NCBI RefSeq assembly: GCF_019578655.1
Contig: NC_063262.1
Span: 1,805,582 to 1,869,581, forward strand
Direction: 5' to 3'
Length of the DNA stretch: 64,000 nt
Source: Ricinus communis
Taxonomy: Eukaryota; Streptophyta; Magnoliopsida; Malpighiales; Euphorbiaceae
The stretch's first letter is position 1; each line of letters opens with the position of its first letter. Below, one piece after another: positions 37,163 through 49,355 of this stretch. The notes beneath the pieces were generated by a model. It had not been told where the DNA came from, did not search any database, and saw nothing but the letters and a program-made list of their open reading frames with translations. The position numbers and the translations under genes were made by a program.

Positions 37163-40100
37163 ATTTTAAAATAATACTGGCTAGTAATGATAATAATACA
37201 TTGAAATTTCATACACTTTATTCCCCCCCAAAAGAAAAAAGAAAATAAAGGGAAAAGTTTGTGGTTGTATCTGTCTCATGCATGCATCATAAAGATATGA
37301 CTTTAGAGTGTTTCAAGAGAATGAAAATCAATCCTTGTCAAATGGGTTCTTTTTTTGCCAAACTGTTATGCACTCAAATTAAATAAAAACAGTGGGATAT
37401 TTTGTTTTTTTTTTTTCTATTACATGTCTCATTCATAATATAAATGTGATAGTCACTAATATATTTTAATTCTAATTAATGAGTAATATATTTGTAAAAG
37501 GATTGAACGTTAAATTTTTATTCTTATTTTTTGCAAGAAAACAAAAAATAGAAGGAAAAAAGAAAAGAAAAGGTTGACTTTGTAATTCTTGATGTAAATT
37601 TGATTTGATCTTATTGCACATGGAGAGAAGCTCAGTTGTAGGGAATGCAGGCAAAACATGTGGATGTGGATGTAGCCAACTCCTTCTTTCTTTAAAAACA
37701 ATGCGTCATCTAGCTAACTTCAAGTTAAGATGCTATTTTAATTTGCAATTATTATAAAACACTGTTATGTGTAATACAGGTGTATATTATATGAATAAAT
37801 AAGTATTTCTCACATCTTATGTTGATTAGTGATTATAATTATCATGAACTTATTTGTTAATAATTTGTTTTCTTTTCATTAAAGACGAAAAGATAAATTT
37901 TCGTGTCCTACTTATTTATTTATTACCCTATTACGATATTATTTATGAGAATTATACACATGTATTTTTCTTTTTGAACAAACCACAAATAAGATAATGA
38001 CAAGTTGATCGATTTGTATATTCTTGGTACCTACTTTTATTTTTCTTTTCATTCAGAATATTATCTTGACACAAGAACTACTATTATTTTAAAAATGAAA
38101 GCAACGTTTGGCAACTACTATAATTTTTCAAGGATTAAAATAATTAAAGAAAATATCGCTTTCTAAATCTATCCATAAATTAATTAATTTGTATATATAT
38201 ATCAAGACATACTCCACACAAGTTGTACAACTTTCCAAAAAGCAATCGCAAGGCGGCCTTGGCCCCCAAAATGTAGATACCTCTTTTTCATCACATGATT
38301 ACTCACATCAATTAAAGAACCCACCTTCTATATGAATTTTTTTAATAAATATTTTTGTGTTAATAGCAATGTTAAAGGTGTGAAAAACATTGATAGATTG
38401 TAGAAAAAAAAAATGGAACTTTGTTGATTAAGATACTTCACCAAGTTTATGGCTTGTCTTTAAATCAACCCAACTTCTCAATTATAAGAAATTATGTCTT
38501 TTTTACTAAAGTAATTTTCATGTTTTGGGGCTCTATCTTTTTTGAAAAAAAAGGGGAAAAGGCTCTCCACTTATGGTGTGCAATTATATAATATCACCAA
38601 CTTGTGCAAGCTTTTTAAACCCAATGAATAGTATATTATTTGTGAATAATCATTAAGAAGAGAGGGAACTTCAAGTTAAGAACTCCACAGCAAGTAATTA
38701 GTCCATCCTGTCATGCTAGAATTTATATTGGTTTGGGATTTTTCGAATTGGGCTGTGGGCCATGTCCAGAAAAATCTTGGCCCACTTGATTGGAATTACT
38801 TGAACTTGCGTACAGGAGTACTAAATAAAATGTCAGTTTTTGACTTTTGAACGTCATGATTTGTCTGGAGGGAAAAGAAAATATGTTAGCACAGCCAGCC
38901 AGAGCTCAATTATTGCAAGAGACCCTCGTGCCATACTTTGGCTGCATTTACCAAACTTATAATCAAATTTATTGCATTGGCATGCGGTTTTGAGAAGGCA
39001 AGCTATATTGATTGTTGAATTATGAGGTTTTATACCCTTCAATATTGATAATCTATTTCATTCTTTCTTATTTAGTTATTCTCTTATGGTTAAATATAAA
39101 TATTTTCCTATATATGTATTTATTATATACGAATAAATTTTCTATAAAATTTTGCAATTTATGACCTCACATTCATATACTATTACATAAAATAGTCATT
39201 TGTTTGAATCTTAGTATATAAAAAATTAGTCAAAAAGTTTATTTGTTAGCTTTATCAGGGACTGAAGTATTAATTTGCTATATAAAATAAATGTTAAGTA
39301 TCAACATATAATACGGTGTATGTTGTGTTAGTTCTTGAATTATAATTTTAATAATTCGTCATGCACTTAGGAATATATCAACATAATGTGAGTGAAAAAT
39401 ATAATGTGGTATTCTTATAAAAGGACATAAATAACAGTGCATATATATATTTATAAATATCTTTTTTTTAATATAGTTATTAGTGACTAATAATCTGGTC
39501 ATCAAATGCCTATTTCATACATTTTAAAGTTAAAAATCTTGACCTTTTGCTAATGCATAAACTATAATTTAATCTTAGAAATTGAATTTGTTTACGTCTC
39601 CTTTTCTCATTGTTCCATATTTTAGGGCAAAATGAAGTTCCATATAGAGGGTTCTGAATGGATTACAGGTCAGTGACCTTATCTTTTGATGTTTACGTAG
39701 TAGTCATCAGGGTCGATCGGCTAGAGCCCAGTTAATCATGGAAGAAGGAACCAGTTCTATTTGGATCCTTTTTTATGGTAAAGATTCTGTATTCTGGGCG
39801 CTCCACTTAAATAGGGCAACGATTCAACATCAACTTTCTGCAGCACTTACGAATGATATTGATACATGATGCCCCTAAAGCCAATTGCTAGTAAGCCACA
39901 TGACGAAGAGAGCATCTTTTGCACCCCGGAAAGATAGAAAGACACCGAGCATCATCCCCTAGTGGGCTCTGTCTACAAGGAAAGGAAAAAGAAGAAGGAA
40001 AAATAAAACCCTACATAAAATAGTCATCTTTTGCACCTTTTGCACCCGAGACACTTAACGCTCGAGGTTGAGACATTCCTTTTTCAAAATGTGGTATTTA

Positions 40101-40389
40101 TTTCCCATTTTATAAAAAGGAATTTTTCTCTTCTCTCTAATTTAACAACTAAAATGCTAACTATATCTATTGTTAAAAAGAAATACTAGTCAATAGAAAT
40201 TAGAAGCAAATATTTGTGCTTGTTCTCGGGTGTGTCATTATAAGTTTGATTTTCTTGATCTAACATTCATAAAATATATAACCTGAACGCATAGACTAAA
40301 TGTTGAGTGTCCTTGGACTAATTATGCATGCTTATAAACTCATATGGGCACCAAATATAGGTAAATTTTCAGCCATAGGTCCTCTGTTA
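34427..40389. other. Intergenic: TBL upstream region and long AT-rich DNA
   Basis: A (GA)n stretch near 34507-34522 lies in the likely TBL leader. Further on are (AT)n runs near 36983-37000 and 37133-37160, poly-T near 36310-36328, and no believable coding exon. 39.63-40.09 kb is of different composition from its surroundings and might be an organelle-DNA insertion (see findings). Confidence 0.55.
37133..37160. repeat. (AT)n microsatellite
   Basis: About 13 AT units in intergenic DNA. Confidence 0.9.
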
Positions 40390-40885
40390 GGGTTTCTTAG
40401 CCTTAATGGTTATCCCATTATGAATCCATAAGCACCTTCAAGAAACCACCGTTACAGCCTTTATCCCAAGTGTCACAGTCCACGAAACTCCCGGTTGCTG
40501 CCGCCGCTAAGAAACCCCAGCAACTTCCTGTTTTCAGTTGTTTTGTTCTCAAGAAATTGTTCCATATATCTTATACAAAAGAATAAAAATAAATTGAAAT
40601 CAATATAAACTAGCCACTAAATATTAATATGCTAAAAATCGAAGTGATCAAAATGACCATATATATATATATATATATAGCATTAATGTTCCGGTTGTTT
40701 CTGGTAACGATTCATTATGGCTATCAATATCAATTGGCAGCTTATGGACATGAGTAACAGCTCCTTTCTAAGTCACACTTTATACTCATATAATATTTTC
40801 TTGAACTTGGCTCATAAGGATTAATTCCTATTTTTCATGACAGAACACATCAAAACTCTTCCTTGGTTAGGTTTGCAGATCTTTT
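40390..40885 (-). pseudogene. Relic of a papain-like cysteine protease
   Basis: Decayed member of the same family and strand as the two proteases downstream. Reading the minus strand: near 40880-40850 SANLTKEEF followed by TGA (family: FADLTNEEF); near 40769-40753 RKGAVT (family: WRKKGAVTPVKDQ); then an intron-like gap of about 210 bases ending in an ACAG acceptor at 40528; then from 40527 GSCWGFLAAAATG with the active-site cysteine, a deletion of roughly 20 codons, FVDCDTWDKGCNGGF, and after a one-base slip GAYGFI and NGITIKA. The intron acceptor sits at the same codon as in the intact genes, so it arose by genomic duplication, not reverse transcription. Too broken to make a protease. Confidence 0.75.
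40661..40680. repeat. (AT)n microsatellite within the protease relic intron
   Basis: About ten AT units between the two relic exons. Confidence 0.85.
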
Positions 40886-42595
40886 AATGATTCTCTCATC
40901 GATTTTGTTCTCACTGTTTCTCCTTTTGTTCCCACTTAGCCGCTGCTCATTACCAAAGAGATTGACATTCATGCATAAATTTGATACAAGGATAGTGCAG
41001 CTATAATAAAATCAGCCCAAGTATTAGTTACATGATCTTTAGACTTTACAACATACCAACTGTAGGCCAAGTAGGTAGGAACAAATGGAAAAAATGAAAG
41101 TTGTTGAAACTAGCATATATTTAAAGAACAATGGGGCAAAATAATCAAGCAAACATGATTTTGGCTGAAAATCTCTCCTCTCCTCCCCTCTCTATTGCTT
41201 TACTCAAATGCTTGTTTCTCTCAATTTGTGTAGTTTATATTTAGTTTTTGTCTTCCTTCTACACTATGCATGTGACGAGAGAAAAAGGAGGAAAATTATA
41301 TTTTAAAGGAAGGGGAGGGAGTTGAGTGTAAAGGCTGAAAAAGGTATTTACTCTCTTATATAAATATTTAGTTACATACAAATTAATAATTAAAGAGAGT
41401 AAAAGGAAATTAGTATTTTTCTATTATAATATTAGAAATTAAAAAATAATTTAATTAATATTTAATTTCCTTTCATAATTTAAAATTCTTTACACTTCAA
41501 ACTGGTGTATAATTAGTAAGTTTGGTATATATCTTTACCTATACTTACTTATACACCAAATCGATAGATGATTGACACATATTTATTAGTTTAAATAATA
41601 AAGTATATATCAATCATCCAATACTAAAGTGTAAAACACTCACATATGTATCACTTTTCTATTGATTGCGGTGTATATACCAAGTTATATAAAAATCTTT
41701 CTTAATTAATTTCAGTTTTTATAAGAACAATAAAAGAGAATTATTTTTTAAATTTTCTTTTTAATTTCTTAAAATTTTTAAAAATAAATACGGATTTCTC
41801 CTTCTTTTTTTTTTTCTTTTTTTATAATTATTTTACATTTATGAGCAATGTGCCGAATCTTTTACTTCTCTGGACTTTTGAATCGTTTTATCAGTTTATT
41901 CGAACTATATAGATGATTGAAACTAATTGGAAATTTGAATTAAGTATAACAAAAAACAAGAAATCGAAGGATAAAAAAATGTAATTAAAATGTTAAAATT
42001 AGAAAATAAATAAAATACAAATTGTTTCAGTTTTAATTCTATCACGTGTTCTTACATCATGATTTGACCAAGTGAAACAGGAATCATAGGTAAAAACACA
42101 ATTTAAAACTGCGAATACATTACTTACTCATTTCTTAAAAAGTCATCGACTATCAATTTATATATAGACAAAAATGTAGGATTTCTTTTTGTTAATATCA
42201 TTAATTTTTTACTATTATTTCTCTAAAATACTTTAATTAAATTTTCTACTGTATAAAATGTGAAAATTAGTTGTATGTATAATATTTATTTAAATTAGTG
42301 AAAAGTATTTTAATAATTACTTATTAATTTAACAAGTAAAGTGGCTTATGATTGGCGCGCACCAAAACTGAACAAAAAGGACTATGTTTTCAGAATCGAG
42401 GTGGTCAATATATAATGCATGTGCCTGAATCTCTCATATAAACAGGTATTGGAAGGCTAATTGTACGTGATTCTCAATATTACCACAAAAATAGCTATGA
42501 GCTTCCATTGCTAGAACTTCTGAGCTTCAAATACATGATTCAGAAAATGAAGAAACAATAATGCAAAATTATTTCTAATCGGACGATGCTTGTAG
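40886..42595. other. AT-rich intergenic DNA between relic and protease copy 1
   Basis: No coding signal. The last ~150 bases resemble the 3' flank of protease copy 2 (AGCTTCCATTGCTAGAACTT against AGTTTCCATTGCTAGAATTT), marking the edge of the tandem duplication. Confidence 0.55.
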
Positions 42596-43845
42596 TTAGG
42601 CAGTTGGATAGGAGCAATCCATGGCTATACCACAGAGGCCTTTCCTCGAGGTTATATCTCTCTTCATCCTGACGTATCCTCTCTCACCCCATTCAGGGCC
42701 CCATGAATTCTTGACAATCCAATACTTTGATCCAGAGCTACTCGTACCATACCCTACTGCTGCAACACCATGGTTTAGATCACTTCCACAGCTTCCTGCG
42801 TAAATACCGCTTTGGTAGAACTGAAAGGACATTGAACCAGCATCAATGGAGACTGAAACAGGTTGGTGAGCCACTGCCTTCAATAATGCCGCTTCGCTGT
42901 TTTCCGGAACAACTTGATAGCCGGTGATTTTCGCTACGTGGGAAGCCTCCTTTTTGGTGTCGCATTTTCCATCTCTTCCTCTGTAAGCATAATAAGCTTC
43001 AGTTGTGATTCCACCGTTTCTTTTAATGAATTTGAAAGCGTCTTCCATTAGACCACCTTGACAGCCTTTATCTTCGCCTTTAACATCACAATCTACAAGC
43101 TCTTGTTCTGATAGAGACACCAATTTTCCAGTTCTTAGCTTGTGAACCCCTTCAGTGGCTGCCACAGCCGAGAAAGCCCAACAACTTCCTATATATACAA
43201 AATTTGCAGGCATAATAATGTTAGCAAACCAAGATTAAGTAATGAAAGAAAGCTCCATATAGGAACAATGAGCTTTCCCTATACATTACTCGAATAATTT
43301 TCAGAACTATGAGGTTATGATCAGTTTGAAACTCCGCCGGACAACAATCAACTACTAACTAGCTCATTGTTCTTATGGCAGGATAATATTTTGTTTCGTT
43401 ATAGCTTACCGCATTCTCTTTGATCCTTTATGGAAGTAACAGCTCCTTTCCTCCTCCAGTCCATGCTATAAGGTAAAGCAGTGACATTTTCATACTTAAA
43501 TGGTGTTACTATTCTTGATGCATCAAGAGGTCTCTTGTATCCATTCCAAGAAGCCCTGAACTCTTCATTTGTTAAGTCTGCAAATCTGTTAATGCCAAGC
43601 ATGTAGGAATTGTTCCCAGCAGCATTGGATGACTCAATGAACTCAACGTTATTCTTGAATATCTGAAATCGTCTTAGTTTCTCTTCATCATCCTTATAAA
43701 CCTTCCCATGTTTTGCCATCCACTTCTCATGTCTTTCAGCCATGGTTGATTCATGGAGCTCTCGGGTAGAAGCTTGATCAGCCCACATTGCCAAGACAAA
43801 GAAGAGGGCAATTAACAAGAATTTCCCCTTGCATAGTAAAGCCAT
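42596..43845 (-). CDS. SAG39-like papain cysteine protease, copy 1
   Basis: Secreted or vacuolar papain-family (C1A) protease of the SAG39/SAG12 type, linked in other plants to senescence and cell death. Exons 43845-43410 and 43188-42596 join (phase 1) to 342 residues. The start is the ATG at 43845 ([19 protein letters not shown], signal peptide). Propeptide: ERFNIN-like helix ([20 protein letters not shown] onward) and [13 protein letters not shown]. The mature enzyme begins near residue 124 ([13 protein letters not shown]). Catalytic Cys148 lies in SCWAFS right at the exon junction; the histidine is in [11 protein letters not shown] and the asparagine in [14 protein letters not shown] is intact. 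It ends SYPTA with TAA where copy 2 has CAA and seven more residues, so it has lost a short tail. A clear TATAAAAG box lies upstream. Confidence 0.93.
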
Positions 43846-46586
43846 TTTTGGAGTATTGGTGGTGAAGTTTGTGCAGTTGTAGTTCAGACGATAGCAGCTT
43901 CGGGATACACTTATAATTACACTGTCTAAAAACAACTGTGTTTATGTTAGAAGAACAAAGATAGTGCAAAGTTTTCAAGTGTTGTGTGGATCATTTGTGT
44001 CTAGGGTCATTCTGCCTGCGCCCTTTTATAGCTTCAAAAGAGACTTCAGATTTGAAACATTCAGTGTTACATGTGGCTCCAGTAATGAGATTGATCTCTG
44101 AAACTTTCAAAGAGTTACATGTGTGTGGTAATAAAGAACTTAATTTAAAATTTTGAAAGGCTTCAATCTTTTGAAGTATTACATGTGGTGAAGATGGGAT
44201 TTGAGATTTAGATGTGAAAATTAATTATCTTTCAAAATTTTATAATTTTTCCTAAAATTTAGAGACTTAAAAATACATTGATTCTTGAATTTCACATAAT
44301 TAACATATGTGAATCTTTTCAATACACCAATCTCATATGAATTAATGATCAGTATCAACATATTGATTATTACTTTTAACAATGGCCAACCATCACTAAA
44401 GATCTTTTTAGTGACTGACTGAAAATCTTTTTAATGACTATTTTTCTTATTTCCATTCTAGAATTCTCTTATAAATTTTATTCTCCTTTGATGTGCACAT
44501 AGATAAGTGTTTTTTATTATTATATATTAGGCTTTTTTTTTCCTCCTCTCCGTCTCAACAAGAAATTCTTAGAATTGTGCCTAATATACCACATGTTAGA
44601 ATCACAGTCCAACCATACCTTCTTTCAACCATACCGAAACAAGTGAGACTGCAAAGCTATTCAAGCTATATTTAGTTGAAATTTATTAAAAAAATTTATT
44701 TTATTTGAATAAAATATAACAAAAAATTAATATTATAAAATGTATTAATAAAATAATATAAAATTTATTTTCAAAATTCAATTTATTTCTTTAAAATTTA
44801 GTTTAACTATACTTAATTTTATAGAAATTTAAGTATGTAGGATTTTAAATTAACTTTCACTTTATTTAAATTATTTAAATTTTAGATTTGCCAATGAATT
44901 TTATAAATTTTATGAACTTCAACCAAATACAATATTAAGTAGTTTGACAAATCAAATTTGAGCTTTGTAATACTCAACTTGATATGTTTCTTAGACTTAT
45001 AATCAAACTTTTATTATAATTATTTTTATACGCCAATTAGTTTGATGAGAAAATTACTATTACCCCTCTGAGATTTGTTAAAATTTACAAGTTCAATCCT
45101 GCAATTTTTAGAAGTGAATTAGTACTCTTTCGGCATTTATTTTTGTTAACTTTTACCCCATTTTGTCTATATTTTTCATGTTAGTCAACTGGTCAAAGAG
45201 CTTAATTGATTAAAAAAAATTTAATTTAAGTCCTTAAACTTATTATCAAATATCAAATATGTCCAAAATTAAGATATTATTAGATTTTAGTGAAATATTT
45301 TTTTCTCTTAAAATTATTTAATATCATTTTCTAAGAAATTAGAATTTTTTAGTTGATATAACAGTTTAATATTTTTTTTAATTTACAAATTTTATCAATA
45401 TATATGTAAAATCCAATTTTTTTTTTTAAATTTAAATAACCTAAATTGTTATCCACGTCTTAATATTTTGATGGGAGTTATAACTCTTTAATTTGATTTA
45501 ATATGATATAAGTTGAATTTATACATTAGAATTTGATAATTGTGATGAAGAATAAAAAAAAAAGTATTTGATAATTTTGAAAAATTTAAGAGTTGCATAT
45601 TCTCTATTAATTTTCTATGCTCGTTTTAAATTTAAAATTAGATTTCACGTATGATACCTTTGTATGTTTAAACTGTCCAACTTGATTATTATCAATATTT
45701 TTGAGTAATTAAATTTGAGTATAAATGTGTTATAAATTATTATATACCATTACTCAGTATATTTGAATTATAAAGTTTTACACAATCTATTATACCAAAA
45801 GGTTAAATCATGTTAATTATTTTTTTTACCTTTAAAAAATTATAAATATAAATATTATATTAAAAATAAATTTATCTTACTCTAAATGAGTTTGATACTT
45901 ACATTACTCTAAGAAAATTGATTTTAAATATTAATTTAATAAAAATTTAATTTTGAATGAATTTGATATTTGATAATAAATTTAAGGATTAAATTAAAAT
46001 TGAGTATGTTGAATATATTATTAAATAAAGTTTAAGATCAAAATATAATTTTTTTCCTAAGTAGCAAACTGAAGCCAAATTGAAATAAGTATGTAATAAG
46101 ATTGAACTTGAACTCGGAAAATAAAGCCGAATTGAATATTTATATTGATTATAGCTTAGAATCAGACCATTTCTTTCAGTATTACGACGACTCAAATTCG
46201 AATCGCATAGCAGTAGGGACTTGGGTATTTTCAACCTTAATAAAGCCCGTAACGAACTTAAAAAATATATCTAGCGTTTGACATGATGAAGCCATTCTCT
46301 ATGGGCGGGGGAATTGCCCCCCTTGACTATAAGTTTTTTAATAATATATAAGAATTTTATTTTTTTTCTTGTTATAATCACCCCTAAATTAAAATTAAAA
46401 TATTAAATTGCCCCCTCTAACTAGAATTTTTGGCAAAAAGATCTTAAAAGGCTAATTCCATGCAATTCCCAATTAGCACAAAAATACTAGAGTTTCCATT
46501 GCTAGAATTTCTGAGATTGAAATGTACATGATCCAAAGAAAACATTAAGATTTAATAAAATTGAGAAAGCAGAAACAAAGCTATTT
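43846..46586. other. Protease copy 1 promoter and AT-rich spacer
   Basis: About 43.85-44.15 kb is the promoter/leader region shared with copy 2. 44.2-46.3 kb is AT-rich with no coding exon. 46.30-46.43 kb holds a stretch with GAATTGCCCCCCTTGA and TTGCCCCCTCT blocks that looks like a mobile-element fragment (see findings). Confidence 0.55.
44023..44030 (-). promoter_or_regulatory. TATA box of protease copy 1
   Basis: Minus-strand TATAAAAG about 178 bases upstream of the ATG, inside a promoter segment conserved between the two protease copies. Copy 2 has TACAAAAG at the same place. Confidence 0.65.
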
Positions 46587-47814
46587 CTAATCTGATGATG
46601 CTTGTACTTGGGCAGTTGGATAGGAGCATTCCATGGCTATACCACAAAGGCCTTCCTTCGATCTTACGTCTCTCTTCATCCTGATGTATCCTTTCTCACC
46701 CCATTCAGTGCCCCATGAATTCTTGACAATCCAATATTTTGATCCAGAGTTACTCCTGCCATACCCCACTGCTGCAACGCCATGGTTTATGTCTTTTCCA
46801 CATATTCCTGTGAAAATGCCACTTCGGTAGAATTGAAAGGACAATGAACCAGCATCGATGGCGACTGAAACAGGTTGGTTAGCCACTGCTTTCAGTAATG
46901 CCGCTTCGCTGTTTTTTGGAACAGCTTGATAACCGGTGATTTTCACTGCGCGGGAAGCCTCCTTTTTGGTGTCACATTTTCCGTCTCTTCCTTGGTAAGG
47001 GTAATTAGCTTCACTGGTCATTCCACCGTGCCTTTTAATGAATTTGAAAGCATCTACCATTAGACCGCCTTGACAGCCTTTATCTTGGCCTTTAACATCA
47101 CAATCTACAAGCTCTTGTTCTGATAGAGATACCAATTTTCCAGTTCTCAGCTTGTGAATCCCTTCAGTTGCTGCCACAGCTGAGAAAGCCCAACAACTTC
47201 CTGCGTATACAAAAATTGCAGGCCTAATAATATCAGACAACCAAGATCAAAAATGATGAAATTAAGAGCCATGTAGGAACATTGAGCTTTCGCTAAATAT
47301 TACTCAATATAGTTTTAGAACTATGATGGACCAAAAGACATATATATAATGCAAAATGTTTGTTTGGCTGTCACTTACCGCATACTCCTTGATCCTTTAT
47401 GGGAGTAACAGCTCCTTTGCTTCTCCAGTCTATGCTAGAAGGTAAAGCAGTGACATTTTCATACTTAAATGGTGTTATTTTTCTTGATGCTCCAAGAGGC
47501 CTCTTGTATCCATTCCAGAAAGCCCTGAACTCTTCATTTGTTAAGTCTGCAAATTTGTTAATGCCAAGCACGTAGGATTTGTTCCCAGCAGTATTGAATG
47601 ATTCAATGAATACAACATTACTCTTGAATATCTGAAACCGTCTTAGTTTCTCTTTATCATCCTTATAAACCTTTCCATGTTTTGCCATCCACTTCTCATG
47701 CCTTCCAGTCATCTCTAATTCATGGAGCTCTCGGGAAGCAGCTTGGTCAGCGCACATTGCCAAAACAAAGAATAGGGCAATCGGCAAAATTTTCCCCTTG
47801 CATAGGAAAGCCAT
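46587..47814 (-). CDS. SAG39-like papain cysteine protease, copy 2
   Basis: Tandem paralogue of the protease at 42596-43845. Exons 47814-47379 and 47200-46587 join (phase 1) to 349 residues, with the intron at the same codon as copy 1. It starts [19 protein letters not shown] (signal peptide). The I29 propeptide has [13 protein letters not shown], and the mature part starts near [20 protein letters not shown]. The catalytic Cys in SCWAFS, His in [11 protein letters not shown] and Asn in KNSWGTEWG are all present. It ends [12 protein letters not shown], seven residues longer than copy 1. The shared promoter is kept for about 250 bases but its TATA position reads TACAAAAG. Coding sequence looks fully functional. 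Confidence 0.93.
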
Positions 47815-49355
47815 TTTTGGAGTATATTGGTGGTGAAGTCTGTGTAGTGCGAGCAGAGAAGATGCCTGTGTTGAGATACACTAATAATTTAACTGTCTAA
47901 AAACAAAGATAGTGCAAGAAAAAAATAATAATTCAGTTTTAAAGTCTCGCCTCATTATGGCTTTTGTAGCTTTAAAGAGATTTTAGATTTGAAACATTCA
48001 GTGATGCATGTGGTTCCAGTAATGAGATTCATCTCTGAAACTTTCAAAGTGTTACATGTGTGTGGCAGTAAAGAATTTGATTTCAAGTTTGGATCTTTTC
48101 AAGAGTAAAATGTGGTGAAATTGAGATTCGAGATTTAGAAATCTGAAACTTAATTGTCTTTCAAACATAAGAAATCTAGAAAGAAAAAAAGATTATGTAT
48201 TTTTTTATTTATTTTAAAATTACAAATTATTTTTCTTAATTGAAAATTAATATTTTGCCACTAATTATTCCGGACGTATCAACTTCAGAACATGTGAAAA
48301 ATACTTTCTTGGAAAAGGTCTTCCCTAAAGAAAACTGAGCTTGAGAATTTTACAAGAGATAAAAGAGCCTTAAATATTTTCTTTCTTAATTTTGCTACTG
48401 TAATTTGCTTTATTTACGTAATTAATATTATATAATATTTTTGTTTCTAATATTTAGAACCAGTTCAATAATATTTATAGTCCTAAGCAAGAGTTAGTTT
48501 GATAGCCCTTTAATAATATAAACATTATATTTAAAATATTGTCTAAATTTTTTTATTTTTTTTTTACTTCTTCAAATGCAAAATTACTAATTATACTTTT
48601 GAATGCAAGTTTAGAAATATGCTATAATTTCAAAAAATTTCCTTTACATTTTTATTGATGATAATCGAATAAGAGAATATGAATAATTTGATGCAATAAT
48701 TTTATAAATTAAAAAAAAGAAAAGAAAAGAAGAGACAAATCAAATAACATGAGAGTATGTCAGATTTAAAAAAGGACAACCTAAGTCTTTAAAATATGTT
48801 CCAGAGGAGATGTCATTAAACTTGGAGCCCTTTGGTTATGAGGTAGACTGGTCTTGTTTGTTTACAACAATCAAATCGTTTGTCTCTGAAAGTGCATTTG
48901 CCCTATTGTTTTGTCCATTACTACAAGTTGTGTACATCCATAGTATCTACACTTTTATTATGCCATTTATGTTCCATAAAAAGGTAAAGAAAAATCATAG
49001 TCCTAATCAGAAAGTTGATATCTACCCGCACACCAAATGTAGGAAAACGCCACGAAATAGGTAGAGAGGGTACCTAATAATCCCATATGTATTTTCATCT
49101 GCTGTTCTTACCAGTTGCCACTGACTCTTAACTCAAGACTCACTGATTTGAGCTGTTTGCATGAGCACAAGGGGAAAGTTGTCTCCTCAGAGAGTCAGAC
49201 TGATCCTGATTGGAACGGAAAGATTCTTGAGAGTACTGCGGGTCATTTTTAAAACTTACAGTAATTAGGTCGCCAATTTTATAAATTCAGTTGACCTAGA
49301 GAAATACATTAAACCAGTTGCTAAACCAAACTGCAAGAGACTTGGCACAAACTCA
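47815..49355. other. Protease copy 2 promoter and intergenic DNA
   Basis: 47.82-48.08 kb is conserved with the upstream of protease copy 1 (for example GAAACATTCAGTG and CCAGTAATGAGATT). The rest is AT-rich without a gene; open frames near 48.8-49.06 kb have no family resemblance. Confidence 0.55.

Noticed and set aside
48810..49064. 84-codon open frame upstream of the TBL pseudogene
   Set aside because: No family resemblance, no splice context, and composition like the surrounding intergenic DNA.
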